From Epinephelus fuscoguttatus (Eukaryota; Chordata; Actinopteri; Perciformes; Serranidae), in the NCBI RefSeq assembly GCF_011397635.1, contig NC_064754.1, positions 31,538,543 to 31,602,542 of the forward strand: a stretch of 64,000 nt of DNA, in the 5' to 3' direction. Position 1 is the stretch's first letter. Every line of letters starts with the position of its first letter. This document shows positions 11,801 through 21,555 of the stretch, one piece after another. The notes under the pieces were generated by a model. The model did no database searches. It was given only the letters and a program-made list of their open reading frames with translations, and was not told where the DNA came from. Both the position numbers and the translations under genes were made by a program.

Positions 11801-13035
11801 TCAGGTAGTAAGCAGTTCCCTCTGGCAGGCACAGACTTGCTAAGGAAACAAAGGTGTTGCAATCAAAAAATTTGTAACATAGGACATAATATGGCAACAT
11901 CTGTTGGCCCCATGCACAAACACTCAGTAGAGCCTCACCATTGAAATCCTTCCTGAGTGTGTAGCGTGGCGGGTGTTTGGGCGAACGGTCCAACAGGGCG
12001 TTCAGGCTCTGAACCTGGAGGTTGGGAAGCTCCTCTTCGTCGCCCTGCTCTCCACTGCTGAACAAAACCATGTGGGGCTGCAGAGAGCCACTCACCTCTG
12101 ACACCGCTGGGAGACAATGAAACATCACCTTTAAGTCTAAAAATCTTGGATCTACAGCTTCGTAACTGTTATTGATACAACATGCTCCTACCTTTTCTCA
12201 TCTCTGTCCCGAAAACCACTGCCCGAGCACCAGATACGCCGACACAGTGCAGCAGCGAGTGCTGTCGAAGGTTGTGGTTGATGAGTGCCGCCTCCACGCC
12301 GACCATAGCCAGACCCAACCAGAGAGCCACCACTAAAGGCTGGCTTTCCATGTACAAGGCCACCACATCACCCTCAGCCCATCCCTGTGCCAGCGCCCAG
12401 TGAGCCACGGCATGGCACCGCTCCTGCAGCTCCCTGAAACTCCAAACCTGGCACAAAATGAAAATGGAAATGCAGTAATTTTTGACAACAATACGTCTGA
12501 CAATGGGCTCTGTGATTCTGTTTGATATCCATATCAGTGTCACAGCTGAAGTTGCATTCATTTGTAATCTAAGAGGAGTCCTCACCTCTCCAGTAGCCTC
12601 GTAGATCAACGCAGGTTTGTCTGGATGCAGTCTCACCGTCTGGGCAAACAGGGCAGGGATGGTGCTTCTATTTCGCAAATTACGGTACATGGAAAACCTC
12701 ACTCGCAAGATGACAAACAGACACCTTTTAGGTAGAGAGGAGCAGAAAAAGGAGTAATGAAAGAAAGTGAGAAATAGGACTAGAGTAGGCAGCTTGGAAA
12801 ATAAATAAATAAATATCAGATATGACAAACACACACACTCATGCACATTCACACAAACTCCTTACATTAGGTCTCTTTTGATGGTGCATAGAGCGACATG
12901 TATGAACTTCCAGGAGCCCCTCCACACCACGCAGAACCCCAGCCCTGCCAACAAACTGCAGAGCCAGGGGAGGGAGAGCAGTCTGACGGCCCCAAACACA
13001 CCCAGGCACATGGTAACACCACTCATCAGATGCAT
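6910..13035 (-). CDS. slc27a1: Long-chain fatty acid transport protein 1 (FATP1)
   Basis: Thirteen coding exons, read right to left: 12866-13035, 12586-12724, 12192-12447, 11939-12106, 11266-11335, 10202-10293, 9421-9530, 9129-9338, 8915-9041, 8628-8765, 7444-7608, 7151-7297 and 6910-7067. They total 1950 nt (649 aa), against 646 aa as I recall for human FATP1. The family takes up long-chain fatty acids and has acyl-CoA synthetase activity. Visible features are an N-terminal hydrophobic segment (about residues 8-35), the AMP-binding motif [14 protein letters not shown] (about 249-262), [12 protein letters not shown], and the FATP signature [15 protein letters not shown]. The C-terminal stretch [18 protein letters not shown] matches FATP1 better than FATP4. 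ATG 13035 is chosen because an acceptor AG lies 8 nt upstream and the resulting N terminus matches family length. Duplicated a/b copies exist in teleosts; which one this is cannot be told. Confidence 0.93.
7930..8185. repeat. Degenerate minisatellite of about 20-24 bp
   Basis: Successive units are variants of TTTTGTGTGTCTCTGTGGTC, in the slc27a1 intron between exons 7444-7608 and 8628-8765. No coding signal. Confidence 0.6.
8848..8909. repeat. (GT)n microsatellite
   Basis: A GT tract with a few GGGT interruptions. On the slc27a1 strand it is a CA repeat beginning a few bases after the donor of exon 8915-9041. Confidence 0.9.
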
Positions 13036-13227
13036 AGTAATACCTGAGGGCATACAAATGGTGACTTCATGGATAACAACAATCAGCATGCTGGGAAGCC
13101 CATTTCCACCAGTGTGATGGAAAAGAAAGATCCAGAAGTCATTATAATGGAAACATTTCTTGAAATAATGGCTTAATATCTCAAATTAATGAAAAATATA
13201 CTAAAATATTGTTGTTGTTGTTGTTGT

Positions 13228-13430
13228 TGTTGTTGTTTGAGAATGTTTCTAATTATTTTGAAACACTAAATCAACATTTTGAGACAATTTCTAATCATTT
13301 TGAGACACTAAATCATTATCTTGACAAAGTTTCTAAGCATTTTGAAATACTGAATCATCTTTTGATAAAGTCTCTAATCATTTCGAGACACTAAATTATC
13401 ATTTTTAGAAAGATTCTCATTATAATGCCT
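13228..13430. repeat. Tandem repeat of about 42 bp, four copies
   Basis: Four diverged units follow one another, each holding a version of TTTCTAATCATTTTGAGACA, CTAAATCA. A (TTG)n tract precedes them at 13209-13236. It lies in the first intron of slc27a1. Confidence 0.75.
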
Positions 13431-13511
13431 AACAGGATATTTTTTCATCACACTGGTGTAAATAGGCTTCTATATTAAACACAAAATCATTGTTAGGTGA
13501 AAGGAAGCTTA

Positions 13512-13700
13512 CCTGTCCGAGAATTTCAATCCTGTTCCACGAAGAAATAAAGAAAGGAGCTGACAGCAGCCAGGCGCTCCGCCGCAAGTCCAGAGGTGTA
13601 GGCTATAGGCTAAGTAAACTTGAGTTTTCGGTGGAGCCACAGCAGCGCAGAGGAGTTGTCATAAGTCAGATGTGTAACATGTAGTGAGCAGCAGCACGTA
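13512..13700 (-). other. slc27a1: Probable non-coding first exon of slc27a1
   Basis: A strong donor (GGACAG followed by GTAAGC on the minus strand) sits at 13511/13512. An acceptor (TATGCCCTCAG) sits at 13043/13044, 8 nt before the slc27a1 start codon. Together they imply a 5' untranslated exon whose upstream limit is only estimated, from the TATA-like site near 13730. This is inference without transcript data. Confidence 0.45.
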
Positions 13701-13728
13701 CTGGAGCAGAGAGCAGCGCAGGTTATAA

Positions 13729-13736
13729 CTTATAAA
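13729..13736 (-). promoter_or_regulatory. TATA-like element upstream of slc27a1
   Basis: The minus strand reads TTTATAAG here. That would place a start site about 25-30 nt downstream, near 13700, consistent with the inferred untranslated exon. It is a short motif and therefore weak. Confidence 0.25.
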
Positions 13737-14505
13737 CACTTGCGTCACTGCAGCGCTGCTCCCTGCGGAGTGATTCAGCACCCTCGGGTGTAAACATGTC
13801 ACGTAGAGTCAGATTTTTCAATTACACATGTGTGATTTAACGTGGAAAATGAACTGATCGTTTCATGAGTAAGATTCCTGACACGTATCGTAAATGGCAT
13901 GTGTTGCATTTATTGAAGTACAATGGAAAATAGAGGTAGTCTAAAAAAACTGCATCAAATCAAAAAGTTTTATCAGCAAAGTGTGCCAAAGGTCAAAGCC
14001 AACTGACAGTTATATTATTGGATAATGACAGTGGCAGAATTTTAGAGCAGTTAGCAAACTGTTAGCAGTTCAGATCTGTAAAGTAACTGTTACACCAAAT
14101 TCTGTGACCAATCCGCAGGGGTAGGCAACCTAAGGATACTGAACCACATCTCTCCAGTGGCTCCCCATGGCTTTAAACAACGAATAACATGGAAATGAAA
14201 ATATTTTAATTTTTATTTATTATTGCTGAAGGCCAAAGGAAATTTTTTACATTCTTTAACTGTAAAAATGTGCAGTCTATACAAGCCTCATCTCACTCTC
14301 AAGTCGTGGAAATCCGGCACTTGGACGTGGAACTTGTGGTGTCAGAACCCAACGCAGAAAGGTGTCCTTTAATGTCGTTGTGATATGGGGCTGGTTGCCT
14401 TTATAGTTTAATGGCACATGGCCGTGTCAGGGGGAAACATGAAAGTTAAGGTAGGGATAATCTAAGTTGGGCGGGTGGGAGGGGTGGTTTATGGGTCCAA
14501 CAAAC

Positions 14506-15000
14506 CATGGGTGCAGATCTGATGACAAGTTTGGGGGGGACACAGTCAGTTGTGATTTTTTTTTAATTGCACGCGTGCAAATCATGCCCACAGAGCGCTT
14601 GAGATTGCCAGCATATTTCACGAGGCTCATCACCATCACCAAGTCATTCAAAAAGCACTACAAAGAGAATCATATGCTTACCTTTACTGTTTATTTCTGT
14701 TAAACAGCCAGTAGTACATGGAACCAGCCATCACCCTCCTTTTCACTGCTTCACTGTTAGTTAATGCTACTTCTAGTTTCAGGGTCTCAGGCATGTTATG
14801 TCCACTCACGTTCTCATCTCTTGCCTCTCACGGATTCCCGTTTCTCCTCATCATCCTCCCTTTCTCCCAGTATATAGGACTACTGTACATTTGTTCAGTT
14901 TCAATCATTTAAGCTATTTAGAACTGGGGGGGACAATTTGTGTTTTTCAGAATTTGGGGGGGACATGTCCCCCCCGTCCCCCCCGGGATCTGCACCCATG
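14506..15000. mobile_element. Non-autonomous hAT-like DNA transposon
   Basis: A perfect 14-bp terminal inverted repeat, CATGGGTGCAGATC, occurs at 14506-14519 and its complement at 14987-15000. It is flanked by an exact 8-bp duplication CAACAAAC (14498-14505 and 15001-15008). An 8-bp duplication is typical of hAT elements. At 495 bp it has no transposase, and G-runs lie near both ends. Confidence 0.8.
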
Positions 15001-15008
15001 CAACAAAC

Positions 15009-16741
15009 CATGAATTTCACCCGAGAGAGCAATGTTCACGTCCCTTAAGATTCTAAAGCCAAATCCTGTTCTTTTCTCCTAAACCTAGCCACATGTTTTT
15101 GTTGCCTACTGTGTATTAGTTGTTGAAGGGGGAAAAAATCATCCATTTGTGTTGTTGTACTGACTAGTGTGTTTATTTTGAAAGAGACTGTATGTAAATG
15201 TTAAATTTCCTGTGAAAACAGTGTATTTTGAAAGAAGACAATGCATGTAACAGGCAGAACTTGATACGTTTGACACTTGACAAGTTTTTAACATTTTGTC
15301 AACTACCTCTATGGCCTGGCACCTTTTCCTCTAAATATTGCTGAGGTCATCTCTAAATGAACCTCAGTAGCAGTGACTAGTCTTGAACCTTCCTTGCGAG
15401 GCTAACTATGGACTCCAAATCCAAAAAATGTGAAAGTCTCAGAGGGAAACAGAGACACTAACAATGACAGATTAATTTGCTTTCACCACCAACTCACATC
15501 AAATGCTCATAAATAGCACTGCTGACCAACCATCTTGTGCTAGAACATATTAATGAATGCTCATTTAGACCTGTTAGTGGTGTTGATAGGCTGTTTTAGA
15601 CAGTGTTACCTTCAAAATAAGACTCAAAAAATCCTTTTATCCACTTAAATCCATGTACTTATTCAGTCATGAATTCAGTAAATCATCAGTGTAACTAAGC
15701 TTTTATGCTGTGCTTCCCCTGCACTTTTGCTGCCTGTTTCCTTGGTGCCATAATGTCTACACCGGACATGTGTGTGCTTGTGTTTGTTTGTGTAACAATT
15801 ATGGCTTATTCTGGACTATTGTGGCTGACATGGACTCACTACATCATCTTAAATGTTTTCTAAGTGATGCTAAAAATGCTAAAAATATCTGTAATATTAT
15901 AAGATGGCACACAATCGCATAACTCATGATTTTATGGCACCTGGAAGCCATGCTGGTTTGATTTAAAAAAAATGTAGTGTGAAAATATTTTGATTATAAA
16001 TCAAACAGTTAATAAAATGCAACATCAATCATAGAATCATTTTTGTTGTCATACCCTTATTATTTCGGCTGCAGTACTCCGATTACCAAAAAAGAGAAAG
16101 CAACATGGCGCATGGCTCCTCTTCCAAGTTCTGAGACTCTTTGCTCTGCCCATACAATTTGTCTCAGACTAATGATTGTTTCATGTAAGGCACATAGTGA
16201 CAATCAATAACATCTCGGTGACTGGCTGCTAATATCAAAGAGCCCAGGATGTAAAATCTTATTTGTCCTATTTAACCTGATGTCCCACATTACATTACAT
16301 TTTATCATCAGAGAGTTTGATGCTACAGCCTGACTCTTACTGTAGCTAATGTTAGCAAACTGAAGAGAGAATTTCTTCTATGTAATGGACAATATTGAGT
16401 TCCTTTGCTAACTTTATTTGTGCTACACTTTGCATTGCAAATGCTATTCAAACAAACATTTTGTAATGTCTTTTTAAGTAGCCTATGCCACAGTTAATTA
16501 TACCCTGTACTGTAACTTTCCACCACAGAAGTATCGAATGGATGGTAATTTGCGTGATCTTCCTGGCAATGAGTTCTTAAGAACAGCCTTTGGTTGTTTA
16601 TTACCTTGATGCATGCGGGCGAGCAATTTCACAACTTACAAACATACTGACAAATTTTAGGCTTATATTCTTAAGGTAGTGTGACTCATGGTGACCAATT
16701 TAATCTGCCTACTGGAGGAAAATCTATCTATCAATATATCT

Positions 16742-16743
<2 letters not shown>
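15009..16743. other. Gene-free spacer
   Basis: AT-rich sequence without a convincing exon, splice pair or clear element. Confidence 0.5.
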
Positions 16744-16792
<49 letters not shown>

Positions 16793-17290
16793 CTGTCTAC
16801 CTATCTGTCAATCTGTCTATCTATCATCTATCTATCTACCTACCTACCTGTCTGTCTGTCCATCTATCTACCAACCGACCAATCTATCTATCTATCTATC
16901 TATCTACCTGTCTGTCTGTCTGTCTGTCTCGACCAACCCCCGGACTGATCCAAACCAATATCTGTCTGTCTGTCTGTCTGTCTGTCTAACTATCTACTTA
17001 CATACATACCTACCTACCTACCTACCTACCTACCTTTCTGTCTGTCTGTCTGTCTCGACCAACCCCTGGACCGATCCAAACCAATATCTGTCTGTCTGTC
17101 TGTCTGTCTGTCTAACTATCTACTTACATACATACCTACCTACCTACCTACCTACCTTTCTGTCTGTCTGTCTGTCTCGACCAACACCCGGACCGATCCA
17201 AACCAATATCTGTCTGTCTGTCTGTCTAACTATCTACTTACATACACACCTACCTATCTGTCTATGTTTCTGTTTATCTACCTGTCTGTC
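16744..17290. repeat. Compound satellite: (TG)n plus CTGT/CTAT/CTAC tetranucleotides
   Basis: A TG tract at 16744-16790 is followed by CTGT, CTAT and CTAC tetranucleotides. A longer unit of about 122-126 bp is repeated three times, marked by CTCGACCAACnCCnGGAC at 16928, 17054 and 17176. Long ORFs here are artefacts of the repeat. Confidence 0.9.
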
Positions 17291-17292
17291 GT

Positions 17293-19697
17293 TATATAAA
17301 TGATAACACCTGTGCATTATTCACCCTGGGTTTTACACCATCACAAACCCTGCCCTCAGCTCTAGTTGATGACCTTGTAAGCAGTTTTAGTTCCAGTGTT
17401 ATGACTGTTATTGATTCTATTGCCCCAATTAAGACCAAAGTTATGTCAGGCAGGAAAAGGGCACCCTGGAGAAATGCCACACTAGTTAAAGAATACAAAA
17501 GAGTATGTAGACTAGCTGAACGCAGGTGGCGAAATAACAAACTCCAGGTATATTACGACATTTGCAAAGAGAGTCTTCACAACTATAACCAGGAACTGAA
17601 GAATGCAAGGCAATCATATTTTTCAGAGATTATCAATAGAAACAATAATAATGCCCGCACACTTTTTTCTGTAGTGGACAGACTGACCAACCCCACAGCA
17701 TCACTCCCTCCTGAACTACTGTCTAACAAGTCATGAAATGACTTTGCAGCCTTCTTCACAAACAAAATATTACAGATAAGACAGGCAGTGTGCAGCTCCA
17801 GCTCAGGAATGATAACACTTGTGCCTTCCTGTCCTCTGGTTAATCTAGGACATTTTAGCCTCCTAGATTACACAACTCAAACAGAAACAGTGTCAAAATT
17901 AAAGCCCACAACATGCTGCCTTGATATTCTGCCTTCAAACTTTTTTAAAACCATTTTTAACTGCATAGCTCCAGATGTACTGCAGATAATAAATACTTCT
18001 CTTAAAGCAGGCCAGTTTCCCCAGGCCTTGAAAACTGCAGTAATAAAACCTCTCCTAAAAAAATCAAATCTGGACGCCACAACAATTAGTAACTATAGGC
18101 CAATATCAAATCTGCCATTTTTGGGGAAAATCACTGAAAGGGTTGTCTTTCAGCAAATCCATACTTTTATGATGCAAAACAATCTTTTTAACACATTTCA
18201 GTCTGGATTTGGGACACATCACAGCACTGAGACTGTAGTTATCAAAATCTTAAATGATATTCATCAGAATAATGATGCATGCAAATCCTCTGTCCTGGTA
18301 TTACTAGATCTCAGTGCTGCATTTGATACAGTTGATCATAATATACTACTTAGCAGATTGGAAAAGTGGGTGGGACTTACCTGCACTGTGCTACAATGGT
18401 TCAAATCTTACTTACAAGATAGGGACTTTTTTGTGTCAATTGGTAACCATGAATCTGAGCGAACTACGATCACATGTGGGGTTCCTCAAGGGTCCATTCT
18501 CGGACCACTTCTATTCAACATCTATATGCTACCCCTAGCCCAGATTATGGAACATCACAACATCTCCTATCATACGTATGCCGACGACACACAACTCTAT
18601 ATCTCAGTGTCATCACACAACTACAGTCCCTTACTCTCATTGAGTAACTGTATTCATCAAATCAGTGACTGGATGTGCCAGAATTTTCTCCAGCTAAATC
18701 CAGAAAAGACAGAGGTATTAATTTTTGGCCCTAGAAATGAAAGGGCAAAGATCAGCGCCCACCTTGGCTCTATGTCATTGACAGCTACAAATCAAGCCAG
18801 AGATCTTGGTGTTATTATTAACTCAGACTTGAACTTCAACAGCCATTTAAAGTTTATTACTAAATCTGCCTATTACCACCTGAAAAATATAGCTAGAATT
18901 AAGGGGATTCTGTCTAAACAAGACATGGAAAAACTTATTCATGCATTCATTTTTAGTAGGTTGTATTATTGCAATGGCTTATTTACAGGCTTTAACAAAA
19001 AAATCAATCAGACAGCTGCAGCTGATTCAGATCGCTGCTGCCAGAGTCCTTACAAACACCAGGAAAAGGACCATATTACACCGGTCATTAAATCGCTACA
19101 CTGGCTTCCTGTGAGTCAAGGAATAGATTTTAAAATCTTACTGCTGGTCTACAAAGCCCTAAATGGTCACGGACCACAATACATGCTTGATCTACTGGTT
19201 CTCTACGAAGCATCCAGACCCCTTAGGTCATCTGGGTTTGTTGTGTGTTCCAAGAACAAGATCCAAGCAAGGTGAGGCAGCATTCAGTTATTACGCTCCT
19301 CACCTGTGGAACAAACTTCCTGTAGATCTGAGGTCTGCTCAAACTGTCAGCTCCTTTAAATCAGGGCTAAAAACACTCTTGTTTACTGAAGCGTACTCTT
19401 AGATTAAATACTTACCTGCTGTATTCTACTGCCCGTACTTTTTAACTACACACTGCTGATTTATGCCTTTTATTATTCTACTTCTTTTCTTATCCTGACT
19501 GTTCAATGTATTGAGCCTGTTTTTATTTTATGTTACTGTATTTTATTATTATCACTATCATTCTCAGTTTCTATTTCCCTTTTTAATTGACTGTTTTTAT
19601 TGTTTTAAATTGTGTCTTGTTGCTTTTAATGTCTCTGTAAAGCACTTTGAATTACCTTGTGTTGAATTGTGCTATACAAATAAACTTGCCTTGCCTG
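17293..19697 (+). mobile_element. 5'-truncated LINE-2-type retrotransposon
   Basis: The element starts after the endonuclease region, at the edge of a compound satellite. It contains a nearly complete reverse transcriptase and ends with a LINE-2-like 3' tail (TGTAAAGCACTTTGAATT ... ATACAAATAAACTTGCCTTG). 5' truncation is the usual result of incomplete target-primed reverse transcription. No clear target duplication was identified. Confidence 0.8.
17401..19402 (+). pseudogene. LINE-2 reverse transcriptase, broken
   Basis: Reverse transcriptase fingers and palm are readable: NYRPISNLPFLGKITERV, FQSGFG, LLDLSAAFDTVDH (first catalytic Asp), GVPQGSILGPLLF and the catalytic YADD box at 18577-18588. 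The frame is broken by one TGA at 17734-17736, a pair of compensating frameshifts near 19000-19070, and another near 19250 after which AAFSYYAPHLWNKLP continues in a different frame. The endonuclease domain is missing. The copy is dead but fairly young, as long stretches stay open. Confidence 0.82.
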
Positions 19698-19755
19698 TCT
19701 GGAATAATGCTGACAAACCACACACTTAACAGATTGTTCAGATGAAGCAGAAGCT

Positions 19756-21555
19756 TTAATAAATCTCGCGGTGCATAGTCTTCAAAGAAAACAGTACCAA
19801 ACAACATACAACAAAACAAAGTAGAAAAATAAGTTCATATACCTTCAAACTGTAACGCCTATAGTATATTCTAACAAGAACCTCACATTCACAGATGCTG
19901 CAAAATGTGCATAGCTTTTTCACATAAAAAATACATTTTGCAATGCATGAATTAAAGGTATCGATGGTCACAAAACAGTGCAGCCACACGTAAGAACCTA
20001 CAAACAGTTTAGCTGTTGAAACCCACACACATGAGGTCTTCATCACATTAAAAGACTGACTTGGATTCTAGCACAGCTTCTGTTTTCTCTGCAGATCAAA
20101 GTCTCTGATCATTTTTTATAACAATTAAAAATTATAATTGATAGCTTTATTACAACAAGTAAACTGTTCAGGTCCTTTAAACGAGGCTGGTTCTCAAGTT
20201 TTCTTGATTATCACATGCACCATGTGAACTACGATGTGCTGGATTATCATTTTTACAACAGAAAAGTGCAATAACATAAACTCATGTCTGTACAGCTCCC
20301 ATCAGACCTCATCAAAATGACTGAATAGTTCTCATTTCAGGGATTTGATACCTTACAGTCACTGACAATGTGTGGAGGAATAACTACTGTAATAAAAAAA
20401 AAAACATATGACACCAAAATGGAATTTTATTCCATAATCACAATTTGATTACAGGAAACTGAGGGCTTATCAGAAGGGTGGGCCTCTTTCTGTGAATTTC
20501 CCAAGAAACTATTTTGGGCTTGATTTGTTTTCCTGTTTGCTAATTCAAAAGAAGTAATATATCTTCTCATACATCGGTGACAGAAAGCACAGCTCAGCTG
20601 TAAATCGAGAAAGATTCTTTAAGATTAGCCACAAGTGATTAAAAAAAACACTTATTTTGTTTAAACTTGAGAAACAACAGATGCAAAATCCTTCCAAGAG
20701 CCCACATGGGATTTGCCGGGACATGAAGGGAACGTCAGAGGCACTCCGTCAGTCATTTGCATGCTCAGCAAGCTGTTTCTTTATCATACTGTTAACCACA
20801 GTACATGGACACAAATATTTTCTGTGAGGAGCCCCATAACAAAAAGCACCCTCACCCTTATTTTTACATAAAACATGTATATAAAATACAGCGCAAACTG
20901 TCTGCTCATGCTTTAAACATAAAGAGCATCACTCATATTTTCTTGTAGCCTACATAAAATAGACTTTATAGTCTGCACTTGAAAATAAATAGTCTATGTC
21001 AGTATTTTACTTTAAACCCCTCCGAAGGCAATACAGCTTATATTGTGATATGTTTTGGAAGAACCATTAAGAAACACCTTCACTTTCACTTAAAGAGTTC
21101 CTGAATAAACACTTTAGAAGTTGGCTACTTCTTGCCTGCTGTGACAATAATGACACACTAAAACAAAAATTCAGTCATTATCAACACAACTTGATCAATC
21201 ATTAAATCACTGTAGAGCAACAACAGTGAGGGGAATAAGCAAAAAGTGGTAAATGGTAGACTCTCTGACCCATAATGCAATTCACTGGCAGATGATGCTA
21301 CTCAGATTAGTGGAGTTTTTTAGTTTGGTCCCATTAACTTCTCTCTCTCTTGTTAAATGTCACATGAGACATCTCGGATTTATCGTGTGACCTTTTGGAG
21401 GGCCCCTGATTACTTTTTCAACTGACATCGAGGTGAGTTAATAATGACTGAATTTTTATTTGAAGTCATCCAAACCTTTAAAATGAGGCCTTACTCAGCC
21501 CAGAAAGCTTAAAGGTGGGATAGTTTGTCTTTGGGGGAGGATAAAAGATATTACT
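19756..21555 (-). other. Probable 3' UTR region of adgre5
   Basis: AT-rich sequence between the adgre5 stop and the LINE-2 end holds no convincing coding exon. The minus strand shows ATTAAA near 19755-19760, a possible variant poly(A) signal. A 96-codon minus-strand ORF at 19756-20046 has low-complexity hydrophobic content and is not supported as a gene. The true UTR end needs transcripts. Confidence 0.3.

Noticed and set aside
6910-13035. Assignment as FATP4 (slc27a4)
   Set aside because: The C-terminal [18 protein letters not shown] and [12 protein letters not shown] motifs follow FATP1 rather than FATP4 wording.
17054-17290. CRISPR-like array
   Set aside because: Repeats are contiguous tetranucleotides in a vertebrate genome, with no unique spacers of constant length.
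16681-17303. Long overlapping ORFs rich in Cys, Leu and Ser
   Set aside because: They are translations of TG and CTGT/CTAC repeats, whose unit lengths keep frames open; no gene evidence.
19756-20046. 96-codon minus-strand ORF
   Set aside because: AT-rich, hydrophobic by composition, no splice or family support; more likely adgre5 3' UTR.
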